NCBI RefSeq assembly: GCF_009498735.1
Contig: NZ_ML762446.1
Coordinates: forward strand, 1 to 60,330
Source of the DNA: Gracilibacillus oryzae
GTDB taxonomy: Bacteria; Bacillota; Bacilli; Bacillales; Amphibacillaceae
Direction: 5' to 3'
DNA: 60,330 nt
The translations under genes were made by a program, and so were the position numbers. A model generated the notes under the pieces. The model saw nothing but the letters and a program-made list of their open reading frames with translations. It was not told the DNA's origin and did no database searches. Position 1 is the stretch's first letter. Every line of letters starts with the position of its first letter. Of the stretch, positions 45,596 to 53,457 are shown piece by piece.

Positions 45596-45897
45596 TCATT
45601 TTCCTCCAATGCTTCTAAATGCTTTTTTATTTCATTGTGCAGGTCGTCAAAATCTGTGAATGGTGACTCTAAAATTAATCGGATTGTATGGGCAAATTCC
45701 CTGTACTGGTTGTTTTGTTGTTCTAATCGCTCATTGCGATTTTGCGTTACTTTTATTTGTTCTTTCCAAGTTTCAGCGTTTTCTGCTTGTCGAATTAGAT
45801 ATCTTACATCATCATGATCTAATAGTTTTTTTGATTTACGAACAGGATATTTTCTTGTAAGTTTATCTTTTATTTCCTCCAACCTATTCACGATCAT
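45592..45897 (-). CDS. Phage protein with a coiled coil, unknown
   Basis: A 101-residue charged helical protein, with EQIKVTQNRNERLEQQNNQY as coiled coil. Its ends overlap the 59-aa gene and the dUTPase gene. Such small helical proteins are common in the middle operon; no function is claimed. Confidence 0.7.
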   Translation of the reverse strand: MIVNRLEEIKDKLTRKYPVRKSKKLLDHDDVRYLIRQAENAETWKEQIKVTQNRNERLEQQNNQYREFAHTIRLILESPFTDFDDLHNEIKKHLEALEENE

Positions 45898-46063
45898 TCC
45901 CCCTCTGATCCTTGTAAGATTTCAGGTCTTCATTACTTTCAATATGATTAATTAAAGAACTCATATGTTGAATTACCGCTTCTTTTGAGACAATTGGGCT
46001 GCTTGAAGATTGAATTTTAATTAAAAAGCTGTAAGCACTTGCTAATTTTTGTGTCGATACCAT
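45884..46063 (-). CDS. Small phage protein, unknown
   Basis: A 59-residue protein starting MVSTQKLASAYSFLIKIQSS; AGGGAGGGGAAAGT precedes the ATG, an excellent ribosome site. It overlaps the next gene by 14 bases. No motif recognised. Confidence 0.7.
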   Translation of the reverse strand: MVSTQKLASAYSFLIKIQSSSSPIVSKEAVIQHMSSLINHIESNEDLKSYKDQRGNDRE

Positions 46064-46081
46064 ACTTTCCCCTCCCTGTAA

Positions 46082-47509
46082 TTACTGTGCTGCTTTGTAT
46101 TTGTAACTTTTCACGCATAACTCCGGCAAATTAGATCTTACGAGAGCTTCTGCAAATGGTGGTGGCACGGAATTACCACACCTAGCTACTTGTTGGGTTT
46201 TAGGATATTTGTTCCCTTTGTGATCTCGATCGATGATATATTCGTCTGGAAACCCTTGCGCCTTAAATAATTCATGTGGCTGCAACATCCTCATTCCGAT
46301 ATCCACAATTCGATAATCTTGTCCCGCTACAGTTACTAGTCCAAATCGATCTTTTGTAGTAACTGTATGAAGCGGACCGTTTAGAGATTGCCCAGTATCC
46401 GATCCATAATATTTCATGAGGAATGCTTGAACTAACGAATGATGATCCTTTACTGTGATGGTATGTAGCGGACCATTTATAGCGATACCAGGACCATTAT
46501 AATTCCCCCCATAATTCTTTGCTATAAATGCAGAGATTAACCCAAAGCGATTTGCTGTCGGTATGGTTGCTATAGGTTGCTTAATACTCTGTCCTCTCAC
46601 TCCGTTTTCCGTTGTTTCTGTATAGTAGGTAGATAGAAAAGGTGTGACAAGGCAATGTTCCGCTTTAGTGGTAATTGTAGTTAGCGGATGATCCGCTTTG
46701 TATTGCAATCTGTCTTTACCGAAACCAGTTTGTCCGATTCTAACTATATAGGGATTCGGATCATTTACGACAAAACGCTGGATCCCTCTTGCTATTCTCC
46801 GCATAGTATTTTCTGCTAATGGTTTTTTTCTTTCAAAGATGCTTGGGGCGTTAATAGACCAGTCAATAATTTCTGCAGCTGTTCGATAAGGCTTTTTAAT
46901 CCCTAGTTGAACATTTAACTCATTTGTATCTCCATGTGTTGGTTCCGGCCAGGAAATTGGTTGTCCGTCGCATCTGGCAATCAGAAACAATCTCTTTCTT
47001 GTAGTAGGAGCACCGAAATCACAAGCTTTTAACTCTTTCGTTTCCACTTCATAACCTAATGCCTGCAACGATTTCATGAATGATTGAAATGTCATCCCTT
47101 TTTTATCCGGATCCGGAACAAATTCACCTTTATCATTCCGTTTCAATGGACCCCATGTTTTGAATTCCTCTACATTCTCAAGCATGATTACTCTCGGCCT
47201 TACTTTAATTGCCCAGTTTACAGCTATCCATGCTAGTCCTCTTATGGTTTTATCGACAGGTTTTCCACCTTTTGCTTTACTAAAATGCTTACAGTCAGGA
47301 GATAACCAACAAAGCCCGACTTTTCTACCTTTGACAACTTCTTTAGGATCTATATCCCACACCGATTCACAGTAATGCTCTGTATTCGGATGGTTGGCCT
47401 TATGCATTGCAATTGCAGCTGGATCATGATTAATCGCTACATCGACATTTAGACCCGTTGCCAATTCAATCCCTGTTGATGCCCCGCCTCCACCCGCGAA
47501 GTTATCCAC
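46082..47509 (-). CDS. DNA (cytosine-5-)-methyltransferase
   Basis: A 475-residue C5 methylase, probably an orphan that shields phage DNA from host restriction. Motif I NFAGGGGAS (3-11), catalytic Cys73 in SPDCKHFS (motif IV, with Asp where Pro-Pro is usual), ENV (111-113, motif VI), QxRxR-like TTRKRLFLIA (motif VIII), and GNSVPPPFAEAL (motif X). The target-recognition region (274-392) holds four diverged repeats. GTG start. No restriction partner is near. Confidence 0.92.
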   Translation of the reverse strand: MDNFAGGGGASTGIELATGLNVDVAINHDPAAIAMHKANHPNTEHYCESVWDIDPKEVVKGRKVGLCWLSPDCKHFSKAKGGKPVDKTIRGLAWIAVNWAIKVRPRVIMLENVEEFKTWGPLKRNDKGEFVPDPDKKGMTFQSFMKSLQALGYEVETKELKACDFGAPTTRKRLFLIARCDGQPISWPEPTHGDTNELNVQLGIKKPYRTAAEIIDWSINAPSIFERKKPLAENTMRRIARGIQRFVVNDPNPYIVRIGQTGFGKDRLQYKADHPLTTITTKAEHCLVTPFLSTYYTETTENGVRGQSIKQPIATIPTANRFGLISAFIAKNYGGNYNGPGIAINGPLHTITVKDHHSLVQAFLMKYYGSDTGQSLNGPLHTVTTKDRFGLVTVAGQDYRIVDIGMRMLQPHELFKAQGFPDEYIIDRDHKGNKYPKTQQVARCGNSVPPPFAEALVRSNLPELCVKSYKYKAAQ

Positions 47510-47639
47510 TATTATCTCTCTAAATAAATCCAGTTGAAGCTTTATTTAGACCACCTGCTTTCTTTAAAATTCACGAACATTGGATAGGATCCTAACCACT
47601 AAATAAGGATCCAAAGACGAACAATGTTTATTTGGAGTA

Positions 47640-48443
47640 TTAAATAATCAAACTCTCGATGCCATCAGTATTTTTTATGTGAATATATCGAATCAACATG
47701 GTTTCTAACTGCTCAATGTGTTTATCCTGTTGTTGGATCCGCTTTTCATGCATTTCTTTCAAGTCTAATAGTCTGGTGACATCTTTATGAAGCTGAGCAG
47801 CAATCTCTTTCTTTTCATCTGCTATCTGTTCTATTTCTTCCAGTTGTCTTTTTGTATAATCCACTTGCTCTTGCGCATCACTCAGTAATTTTTCATTTTG
47901 CTTCAGTTGGCTATTTGCAGAGTGAAATTCTTCTTCCCATTTCTCCGCAGCTAATTTATATTTCTCTGCTAACTCTTTACTCCCACCAGCAGATTCTTTA
48001 TATGTTTTCAGGTCATCTTTTAATTGTTGCATTACTTGCTCAAGTTCTGAATTATTTTTAGTTGCCATAGTCTTCTCCTTACTTTTTATGACTTTTTGAG
48101 AGTTTGACTTTTCATTTTTTGCGTTGATAAATTTCTGATAATTCATTCCTAATTGTTTTGCCATCTGTCCGTAAGTAATTCCATATTCTTTTAATTTTGC
48201 AATGAGATTAATGTCAATACTTTTTAGATCTTCAAGTTTTATATGGTCAGGCATCTTTTTTCCTCCTGATATATTCTCAAGGTGGGATCCTAATTCTCTT
48301 AATCTTTCATAAGCGGAACATCCTTCACATTCATGGTTATTGTTTCCACTTTTCTTTATGGTGCAATTATTACAGTGCTTGTCCTGGATATCTCCAATCT
48401 CATAAAAGATTTTCATTCGATTCAACTTCTTGCCTTTATTCAT
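47640..48443 (-). CDS. Zinc-finger/coiled-coil phage protein
   Basis: A 267-residue protein from the ATG at 48441-48443 (GAGGTGGTGTCA upstream). The N-terminal cysteine set HCNNCTIKK and HECEGCSAY (about residues 20-40) is likely a zinc finger found in phage regulators; a helix-turn-helix-like segment KEYGITYGQMAKQLGMNYQ (about 85-105) follows, then a coiled coil from 130 to the end. A regulatory or DNA-binding scaffold role is plausible. Confidence 0.65.
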   Translation of the reverse strand: MNKGKKLNRMKIFYEIGDIQDKHCNNCTIKKSGNNNHECEGCSAYERLRELGSHLENISGGKKMPDHIKLEDLKSIDINLIAKLKEYGITYGQMAKQLGMNYQKFINAKNEKSNSQKVIKSKEKTMATKNNSELEQVMQQLKDDLKTYKESAGGSKELAEKYKLAAEKWEEEFHSANSQLKQNEKLLSDAQEQVDYTKRQLEEIEQIADEKKEIAAQLHKDVTRLLDLKEMHEKRIQQQDKHIEQLETMLIRYIHIKNTDGIESLII

Positions 48444-48453
48444 TGACACCACC

Positions 48454-48552
48454 TCAGATATCCTTAAACAAATTTCTCCAGGCTCTCTTTAGCCGTTCCT
48501 TTTTTAGTCGTTTCAAGTTTCTTTTTAGCCGCTTGCGTTGTTTTTTGGTCAT
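48454..48552 (-). CDS. Tiny arginine/lysine-rich protein
   Basis: A 32-residue very basic peptide (MTKKQRKRLKRNLKRLKKER). TGGAGG lies seven bases before the ATG, and the start overlaps the stop of the preceding gene (ATGA), so it is probably translated. It could bind nucleic acid; nothing more can be said. Confidence 0.65.
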   Translation of the reverse strand: MTKKQRKRLKRNLKRLKKERLKRAWRNLFKDI

Positions 48553-48719
48553 TTGGATGCCTCCAATACATTTTGTGCAAATCTTAGTTGTTGCTCAATA
48601 TACGGGTCATCTTCTTTACCACCGCTTGCTAACCAATCACCAATACGTTGGTTGATGTCCTGAAGAATAACAAATGGTAGTTTACTAGATATTTTCATAA
48701 TTTCTTCAAGTGCAGACAT
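48549..48719 (-). CDS. Small phage protein, unknown
   Basis: A 56-residue protein starting MSALEEIMKISSKLPFVILQ, then DPYIEQQLRFAQNVLE. ATGA overlap with the next gene; GAGG lies before the start. Similar tiny proteins often accompany the basic peptide in Bacillus phages as I recall. Function unknown. Confidence 0.65.
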   Translation of the reverse strand: MSALEEIMKISSKLPFVILQDINQRIGDWLASGGKEDDPYIEQQLRFAQNVLEASK

Positions 48720-48761
48720 TTACCTAGCCTCGATTCCTACTGTTTTTAATGCTGTGGTCCA

Positions 48762-49103
48762 TTAGTTCCACTCCTTACTTGCTTCAAATTGTTCTTTCGT
48801 GATTTCTATCCATGCAGGCTCATAATCTTCCAGCCATTTTTCTACGTCATAACTAATTAGTGCGGCATCTCCAAATCTTTCAATCATGTTCTGCTTATGC
48901 TCTCTTGATTCCTTGATGATGTTTTCCAAATCCTCTTGTGTGGGTTTTGTCTTATCGATCCTCCAAATTAGAAAAGCATTCTGTATATCATCAATTAGCA
49001 CATCTAATTCTTCATCCGACCAGTCACCTGCATCTGGTCCATTTGCTAGATATCGATCTTCTTTCGATTTATTTTTAAATGCTATTACTGGTATTTGGTT
49101 CAT
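48762..49103 (-). CDS. Phage protein, unknown
   Basis: A 113-residue acidic protein; TGGAGGTATCGGA precedes the ATG. PDAGDWSDEELDVLIDDIQN and EPAWIEITKEQFEASKEW suggest a soluble helical fold. No family recognised. Confidence 0.65.
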   Translation of the reverse strand: MNQIPVIAFKNKSKEDRYLANGPDAGDWSDEELDVLIDDIQNAFLIWRIDKTKPTQEDLENIIKESREHKQNMIERFGDAALISYDVEKWLEDYEPAWIEITKEQFEASKEWN

Positions 49104-49162
49104 TCCGATACCTCCAATAACTCAAGATTTTGGTGTATTAAGCATGCTTTTCTAGTAATTGA

Positions 49163-49318
49163 TTAGCTTATTTCATATCTTTCTTTCATTTCATCTACCT
49201 CAAGTGTGACTTTTTCAAGTAATCGTTTTTCTGTTTTAATGTCCTTTTGAGTAGCGTCAGGTCTTTTGATGTAATGTTGTAATGAATGTTTAATGATTTG
49301 TAGTTCCTTATATTTCAA
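49163..49318 (-). CDS. Small helical phage protein, unknown
   Basis: A 51-residue protein from a TTG after AGGTGAGTATT (a GTG three codons earlier is possible). The lysine- and glutamate-rich sequence (LEKVTLEVDEMKERYEIS at the end) should be helical. No function. Confidence 0.5.
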   Translation of the reverse strand: MKYKELQIIKHSLQHYIKRPDATQKDIKTEKRLLEKVTLEVDEMKERYEIS

Positions 49319-49344
49319 AATACTCACCTACTTCATCGACCCTT

Positions 49345-49470
49345 CTAAAAATCCAATATTTCCTCCAAATCATCGCCATCCATCATATTTCCGCAATCCG
49401 GACACTCATATATTCCTTGATTCCAATGTTTCATTTCTTCTCCACATAATGGACAAATATAGCTATTCAT
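49345..49470 (-). CDS. Tiny zinc-ribbon protein
   Basis: A 41-residue protein with two Cys pairs, CPLCGEEM and CPDCGNMM, which can bind one zinc, and an acidic tail. GGGGATTTACT precedes the ATG. It overlaps the HNH gene stop. One of several small zinc-ribbon genes of this phage. Confidence 0.65.
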   Translation of the reverse strand: MNSYICPLCGEEMKHWNQGIYECPDCGNMMDGDDLEEILDF

Positions 49471-49793
49471 AGTAAATCCCCATTCTGATCAAGGTATTTA
49501 TCACGCCAATTTTCAAACCACCGTCTAACTTCATCTTTCCTATGAGCGGATCTATGGCAATTGATACATACTGCTGCACCATTCCGCTTTTCACCAGATC
49601 CACCTTGTGATTTAAAAATAATATGGTGTGGTACCTCTTCTAAGTAATAGGAGCCACATTTAACACATCGCCATTGATCACGTTCAAATATCTCTTTCTT
49701 AACCTTTGGGCTGAAGTCCCGATTTTGCTTCTTTCTTTTTCTTCCGACTTGCTGCTGTTTTGAGTAAGGTAAATATTCTCCTATTTTTGTCAT
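49467..49793 (-). CDS. HNH endonuclease
   Basis: A 108-residue nuclease from the ATG at 49791-49793, after GGGTGATCAAT. The HNH core is VKKEIFERDQWRCVKCGSYY, then VPHHIIFKSQGGSGEKRNGA and CINCHRSAH, with two zinc Cys pairs. Phage HNH proteins often help terminase at cos; this one is 7 kb away from the terminase genes. Its start lies inside the overlapping 64-68-aa gene. Confidence 0.85.
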   Translation of the reverse strand: MTKIGEYLPYSKQQQVGRKRKKQNRDFSPKVKKEIFERDQWRCVKCGSYYLEEVPHHIIFKSQGGSGEKRNGAAVCINCHRSAHRKDEVRRWFENWRDKYLDQNGDLL

Positions 49794-49905
49794 ATTGATC
49801 ACCCTGGTTATCATATAATTTCGTATAGCATTCCCAACAGAATTTTTCACCCCAGAATACTGCTTGCTTTTCCTTACACTCTTCACATTTCATAACAGAG
49901 CACAT
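49699..49905 (-). CDS. Small zinc-finger protein overlapping HNH
   Basis: A 68-residue protein with CEECKEKQAVFWGEKFCWEC (Cys pairs for zinc) at the N-terminus and a Lys-rich C-terminus. It overlaps the HNH gene by 95 bases in another frame, so one could doubt it, but the Cys spacing is not what chance gives. ATG at 49903-49905, or the one four codons later. It directly follows the initiator gene. Confidence 0.55.
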   Translation of the reverse strand: MCSVMKCEECKEKQAVFWGEKFCWECYTKLYDNQGDQYDKNRRIFTLLKTAASRKKKKEAKSGLQPKG

Positions 49906-49910
49906 CCTTG

Positions 49911-50927
49911 CTATGCATTTTTTGATAAGTATTCTTTTAACATCCGATCTGCTTCTGCTGCTTCCTTTTGCATTTCTTCTTGGGATTTTTCTTGTTTTTG
50001 TTCTAACTTACGCTCCTCTTTTTGTTTCTCATACCATTCAGGAGTAATGTCGTCATTTAACGGCTTACCGAATTTTCTTCCTTGCTGCTTTTGGAATTCT
50101 ACTTCTAGTGCCTTAACGTCATTAATTGTTTTTACATTTTTCGTTAACCAAGCCTTCAGAATAGATTTTGCATATTTCCAAGGCTTTTGGTTTTCAAGAG
50201 CTATCTCTAGTGCTTTAATTACTAATTCTTCGTTTAAATCATCTATCCACATAGAAATGTCTTCAGCTATGAAAGGTGCTAACATCCCAAAATTTTGTTC
50301 ATAAAATGTAAATGGATTTTGACTACTACGACTGACTTGTTTTTCTTTTTGTTGTTGTTCTTCTTTTTCTTCTTCTTTTTCTTCTTCTTCTTCTTTTTCT
50401 TGCCCACTTATCGTTGTCGTATCGTCTGACGTATCGTAAGAAACCTTGATACCCTTGGTATCACTGAAATTTTCACCATTATCTGAAACCGAATCGTTTA
50501 ACGTATCGTTGTACGAATCGTAAATAGCTTTTATCTCTTTTTTTTCGATTCGTGCCCCAACAAAGTTAATAAGTTCTTTATCTTTTACTTCTTTCAACTC
50601 CGATTTCACACAGTCCAATACCGGCTTGCCACCTCTATTTAGGTTGTATTTGCCCCAATTTTTTATGGCCAACTCCCTCGTATCCGGATTGTAGGCAATA
50701 ATCTCATGGTAGTTTGTAAATCGATCAACTAATGCATGGACTGTTTCCATTGAATAACCCATATCAAATGCAATTTGCTTCTTAGTAATTTGATAGATTC
50801 CTATTTGTGTTGTTTTCGAGTTAGTAAGTAAATATAAATAAAAGAATTTGTCTTCAGGTGTGAATTCCTCGACGACTCTTGGATCATTCCAAAACTCTGT
50901 GTGTACCATTCTAAATTTAGCCATCAT
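49911..50927 (-). CDS. DnaD-domain replication initiator
   Basis: A 338-residue protein. Residues 1-120 form a winged-helix initiator domain (FRMVHTEFWNDPRVVEEFTP, KKQIAFDMGYSMETVHALVD); 135-175 is a linker coded by the ATCGT boxes; 176-200 is Glu/Gln/Lys-only; 205-275 is the DnaD/DnaB_2 domain (FYEQNFGMLAPFIAEDISMW, YAKSILKAW); the tail is charged. Such proteins open the phage origin and recruit the host helicase. No DnaC-like loader is encoded nearby. Confidence 0.88.
   Translation of the reverse strand: MMAKFRMVHTEFWNDPRVVEEFTPEDKFFYLYLLTNSKTTQIGIYQITKKQIAFDMGYSMETVHALVDRFTNYHEIIAYNPDTRELAIKNWGKYNLNRGGKPVLDCVKSELKEVKDKELINFVGARIEKKEIKAIYDSYNDTLNDSVSDNGENFSDTKGIKVSYDTSDDTTTISGQEKEEEEEKEEEKEEQQQKEKQVSRSSQNPFTFYEQNFGMLAPFIAEDISMWIDDLNEELVIKALEIALENQKPWKYAKSILKAWLTKNVKTINDVKALEVEFQKQQGRKFGKPLNDDITPEWYEKQKEERKLEQKQEKSQEEMQKEAAEADRMLKEYLSKNA
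50410..50521. other. Candidate phage replication origin (iterons)
   Basis: Six copies of ATCGT at 50410, 50421, 50433, 50493, 50504 and 50517, that is two groups of three spaced 11-13 bp, about one helical turn, most within (T/A)CG(T/A)ATCGT. They lie inside the initiator gene next to a purine-rich tract (50330-50400). The layout matches the lambda origin inside gene O. Confidence 0.7.
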
Positions 50928-50972
50928 ATATCCCTCTCTTGTTCATTTTGAGATTTTTAGTGTATAATTATG

Positions 50973-51004
50973 GCGTAGGGAGATGCTGTAACATCACCCT
51001 ACGC
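50973..51004. other. Strong hairpin before the initiator gene
   Basis: Stem GCGTAGGG/CCCTACGC extended by GATG/CATC beyond one unpaired base. No U run on either side, so it is a poor terminator. It lies between the antirepressor and initiator genes and may act as an operator or mRNA control element. Confidence 0.5.
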
Positions 51005-51031
51005 ATTTGCGACTATCAATTCATGTTGTTA

Positions 51032-51751
51032 TTACATTGCCATTTGACTATTTGCTTGATCTATTTCTATCTGTAATGAGGTTGATGGTCGCCAAAGTTC
51101 TATAAACCGTATTGCTTCATCAAATTTCACCTTGGGAACATCTCCATACCTCGGTACTTTGAAATGTTTCTTAAATTCTTTCCAAAATGCAGAGAATACT
51201 TTCTTACTTAAGTCTTCGTAAGCTTTCGAATCCCCACCACCTAGTGCTTGTACTACTGAATATTTTGCCGCTTCTTGAATTTCCTGCTGTTGTAAAGAAT
51301 CAATTCGCATGCTACCTTTTAAGTATTTGACATCTGACTTAATGGTTTTTATTTCCCTTTCGTGTTCCAGCGCTGCTTGAAGTGCTAATTCCAAGGATTG
51401 CGGCGCCTGTGGCAAATTCTCTTTCACGTTATAATAATCATCGACCAACATTTCATAAGCATCCCATGCTCGATTTGTGTTAAGTGACTTTGCATGTAGC
51501 CAGGCGCCCTTCTCAGTCCAAAGGTATAATACAGAAGTATATTTCAGGGTGGCGTCAAATTGTCGGGACCCTTTAAATTCCCTTAATTCTTCACCTGATA
51601 AAGCAAAATAATGTTTTCCATGAGTATAACGATTTGAATTCCTTTGAAAATTTCTGTTGATTATGTCTGAACTGGTACCAAAAGATTCTGCTAATTGATT
51701 CGTCATCAATACACGTTGATCCGCATGATTAATGATTTTTAAATCTGACAT
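51032..51751 (-). CDS. ORF6N/ORF6C antirepressor-like protein
   Basis: A 239-residue protein. The N-terminal ORF6N domain (VLMTNQLAESFGTSSDIINR, TEKGAWLHAKSLNTNRAWDA) and the C-terminal ORF6C domain (AAKYSVVQALGGGDSKAYED, FKKHFKVPRYGDVP) mark phage antirepressor/regulator proteins. It probably counteracts the repressor or regulates early genes. Confidence 0.88.
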   Translation of the reverse strand: MSDLKIINHADQRVLMTNQLAESFGTSSDIINRNFQRNSNRYTHGKHYFALSGEELREFKGSRQFDATLKYTSVLYLWTEKGAWLHAKSLNTNRAWDAYEMLVDDYYNVKENLPQAPQSLELALQAALEHEREIKTIKSDVKYLKGSMRIDSLQQQEIQEAAKYSVVQALGGGDSKAYEDLSKKVFSAFWKEFKKHFKVPRYGDVPKVKFDEAIRFIELWRPSTSLQIEIDQANSQMAM

Positions 51752-51843
51752 TACTTAATCACTCCTTTAAATACAGCTAAACTTTGATGTAATTCGCATA
51801 TTTCTTTTATCATTAAGGGGATAACGGAATAACCGTTACCCAG

Positions 51844-52560
51844 TTATGACAAAATATGAATATTCCCTAATTCTATTTCGTCCGCTAGATTCTTAGTTAA
51901 GAAGTTTTTGATTAGTGTGATTGCTTCTAGCCTCCATGCTCCACCATCCGCTTCAAACAGTGCACCGGCTGGACCAGAATGTCCTTTTTTCATCCTGAAT
52001 ACAAAATCTGACTCAGGTTGGTCAATATCTACAAATGTTCTATATGGCGCAAGCTCTACAGGATTAGGAACAACTACATCTCCAACTTGAGCAACTCCTG
52101 TTTTTGCAGTAACCGTTTGAGAAACTCCGTCATCACCATAATTTTTCACATCTTCATCTTTTACATTTCCGACCACTTTAAGAAGAATGTCTCTGGCTTC
52201 GTTCTGCAGGAAAGCAGATTGCAAAAGGATGTTGAATTCTTCCATGTCCAGGTGTCTACCAAATGGGATATCTGGTAATAAAGCATTTGCCTCTACCCAG
52301 TTTGATCTTTCAGCATCCAAATTTAGTGAGGATAGAAGTCTGACTTTAGTAGGACTCACAATATGGATCAAGAACTTTTCTTCTCCATCAAACCTTGATT
52401 TTGCATAATTTACTAATGCAGAAAGTGTACTGACTTTAATTTCTGCCGGCAGCGGTTCTTTCAAAAGTCGAACATCACCACTAACGTAAGTTTGGCCATT
52501 TTCAGTAAAGGTTTCTCTATTCCCTAAACCGACGATATATTCAATTGCTTCTCTAATCAT
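51844..52560 (-). CDS. DUF2303/YfdQ-like phage protein
   Basis: A 238-residue protein. TFTENGQTYVSGDVRLL, PLPAEIKVSTLSALVNYAKS, then FGRHLDMEEFNILLQSAFLQ follow the YfdQ family pattern as I remember it. Function unknown; often encoded beside early replication genes. It overlaps the next upstream gene stop by one base. The assignment is from memory of the pattern. Confidence 0.7.
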   Translation of the reverse strand: MIREAIEYIVGLGNRETFTENGQTYVSGDVRLLKEPLPAEIKVSTLSALVNYAKSRFDGEEKFLIHIVSPTKVRLLSSLNLDAERSNWVEANALLPDIPFGRHLDMEEFNILLQSAFLQNEARDILLKVVGNVKDEDVKNYGDDGVSQTVTAKTGVAQVGDVVVPNPVELAPYRTFVDIDQPESDFVFRMKKGHSGPAGALFEADGGAWRLEAITLIKNFLTKNLADEIELGNIHILS

Positions 52561-52961
52561 TATTTACTTCCTCCTTCTTTTTGCTTACGATAATCAATGA
52601 CATTACCGGTATCTTCTTTCAAATTCCCATCGGCCGTATCGAAGTATGTCTGACCTTTTATTCCAGACTTTAATTCCGCTCCTACTGTTTTTCCAGTACC
52701 ATCTCGGTCAATTAGGATAGCGGATCCTATATTCTTACGTGGTGCCGGTGTAGATTTAACCTGGATACTTACACTTGCTAATTCTCTTTCTTCATTTGTT
52801 TCAAAAGTTAGCTTAATATCCATTTTCCTCTTTGCTTTAAAATCTGTGTTTGGATCTGAAATATTTTCTAGAACCTTTTGCAATTCATAATTAAATCGTT
52901 CTGCAAGTGCCCCATTAGCAAAATCGTTTAAGTCGACCATTAATTCAGGCATTCTATTCAC
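52560..52961 (-). CDS. Phage early protein, often labelled 'replication terminator protein'
   Basis: A 133-residue protein; LMVDLNDFANGALAERFNYE, then KMDIKLTFETNEERELASVS, recall phage proteins carried under that name in databases. There is no evidence here for replication-fork arrest, so I keep the function open. It follows a structured intergenic region and precedes the DUF2303-like gene. Confidence 0.65.
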   Translation of the reverse strand: MNRMPELMVDLNDFANGALAERFNYELQKVLENISDPNTDFKAKRKMDIKLTFETNEERELASVSIQVKSTPAPRKNIGSAILIDRDGTGKTVGAELKSGIKGQTYFDTADGNLKEDTGNVIDYRKQKEGGSK

Positions 52962-52981
52962 CTCGATTCTTATGTATTGAT

Positions 52982-53183
52982 GCTAGCCGCATCTTAACGA
53001 CCACGAGTGTTAAATGGCATTTTGACCGAAACGCTCATATTTTAATTAGGAGGAACCCTCATGGCCGTTAAGACAAGGCTAGCTAAGCCTGTGTCTATCA
53101 TTGTTTTGTATTTTATGTTAAACTTAGTCTGTAGAAATTATTGTTTCTTTACTAAAGCGCCTTTTGCCGAAGGTGCTTTTTTA
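52982..53183 (+). ncRNA. Candidate structured RNA, possibly with a short ORF
   Basis: Long inverted repeat at 52982-53002 and 53063-53083 (blocks GCTAGCC and TCTTAACG in each arm), an inner hairpin GAGTGTT/AACGCTC, and a plus-strand terminator AGCGCCTT/AAGGTGCT with T run at 53156-53183. Between the arms lies AGGAGGAACCCTCATG, an excellent ribosome site and start; the 43-codon frame passes through the terminator before its stop. No plus-strand gene or convincing promoter is seen. Confidence 0.5.
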
Positions 53184-53253
53184 TTGCTGTAGTAATTTAT
53201 CACACTGAACCTTTGCTTTGGTTTTAACAATAACCAAAAACCCGCTCTGACCC

Positions 53254-53457
53254 TCACGTTGACACCCCTTGCATTCTCTTAAGTTCGCTATTTATTGTCA
53301 TAGCATGCTCAAAATGTAATGATGATTTTTCCAATTTACATTCATTTAAGTATTTCTGGGCAATCTCAAAGTGATAACTAATATCCTTTTTCAGTTGTAT
53401 AGCTTTTGGTCTATCATGTTCTAAGAAATTATCTAAAAATGGCATCCGGTTTAACAT
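53254..53457 (-). CDS. Small phage protein, unknown
   Basis: A 67-residue helical protein (MLNRMPFLDNFLEHDRPKAI); the ATG at codon 5 is an alternative start with AAGGG further upstream. EIAQKYLNECKLEKSSLHFE could be a helical hairpin. It overlaps its neighbour by 29 bases. Confidence 0.55.
   Translation of the reverse strand: MLNRMPFLDNFLEHDRPKAIQLKKDISYHFEIAQKYLNECKLEKSSLHFEHAMTINSELKRMQGVST

Noticed and set aside
47510-47639. Paired GGATCC boxes before the methyltransferase as an operator or self-methylation site
   Set aside because: Only two short copies with no clear symmetry to the promoter; chance cannot be excluded.
50330-50400. TTC/GAA-rich tract as a regulatory microsatellite
   Set aside because: It encodes the Glu-rich linker of the initiator in frame; kept only as a possible part of the origin.
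51818-51842. Hairpin TAACGG/CCGTTA after the DUF2303-like gene start region as terminator
   Set aside because: Short stem and no U run on either strand; no support for a function.
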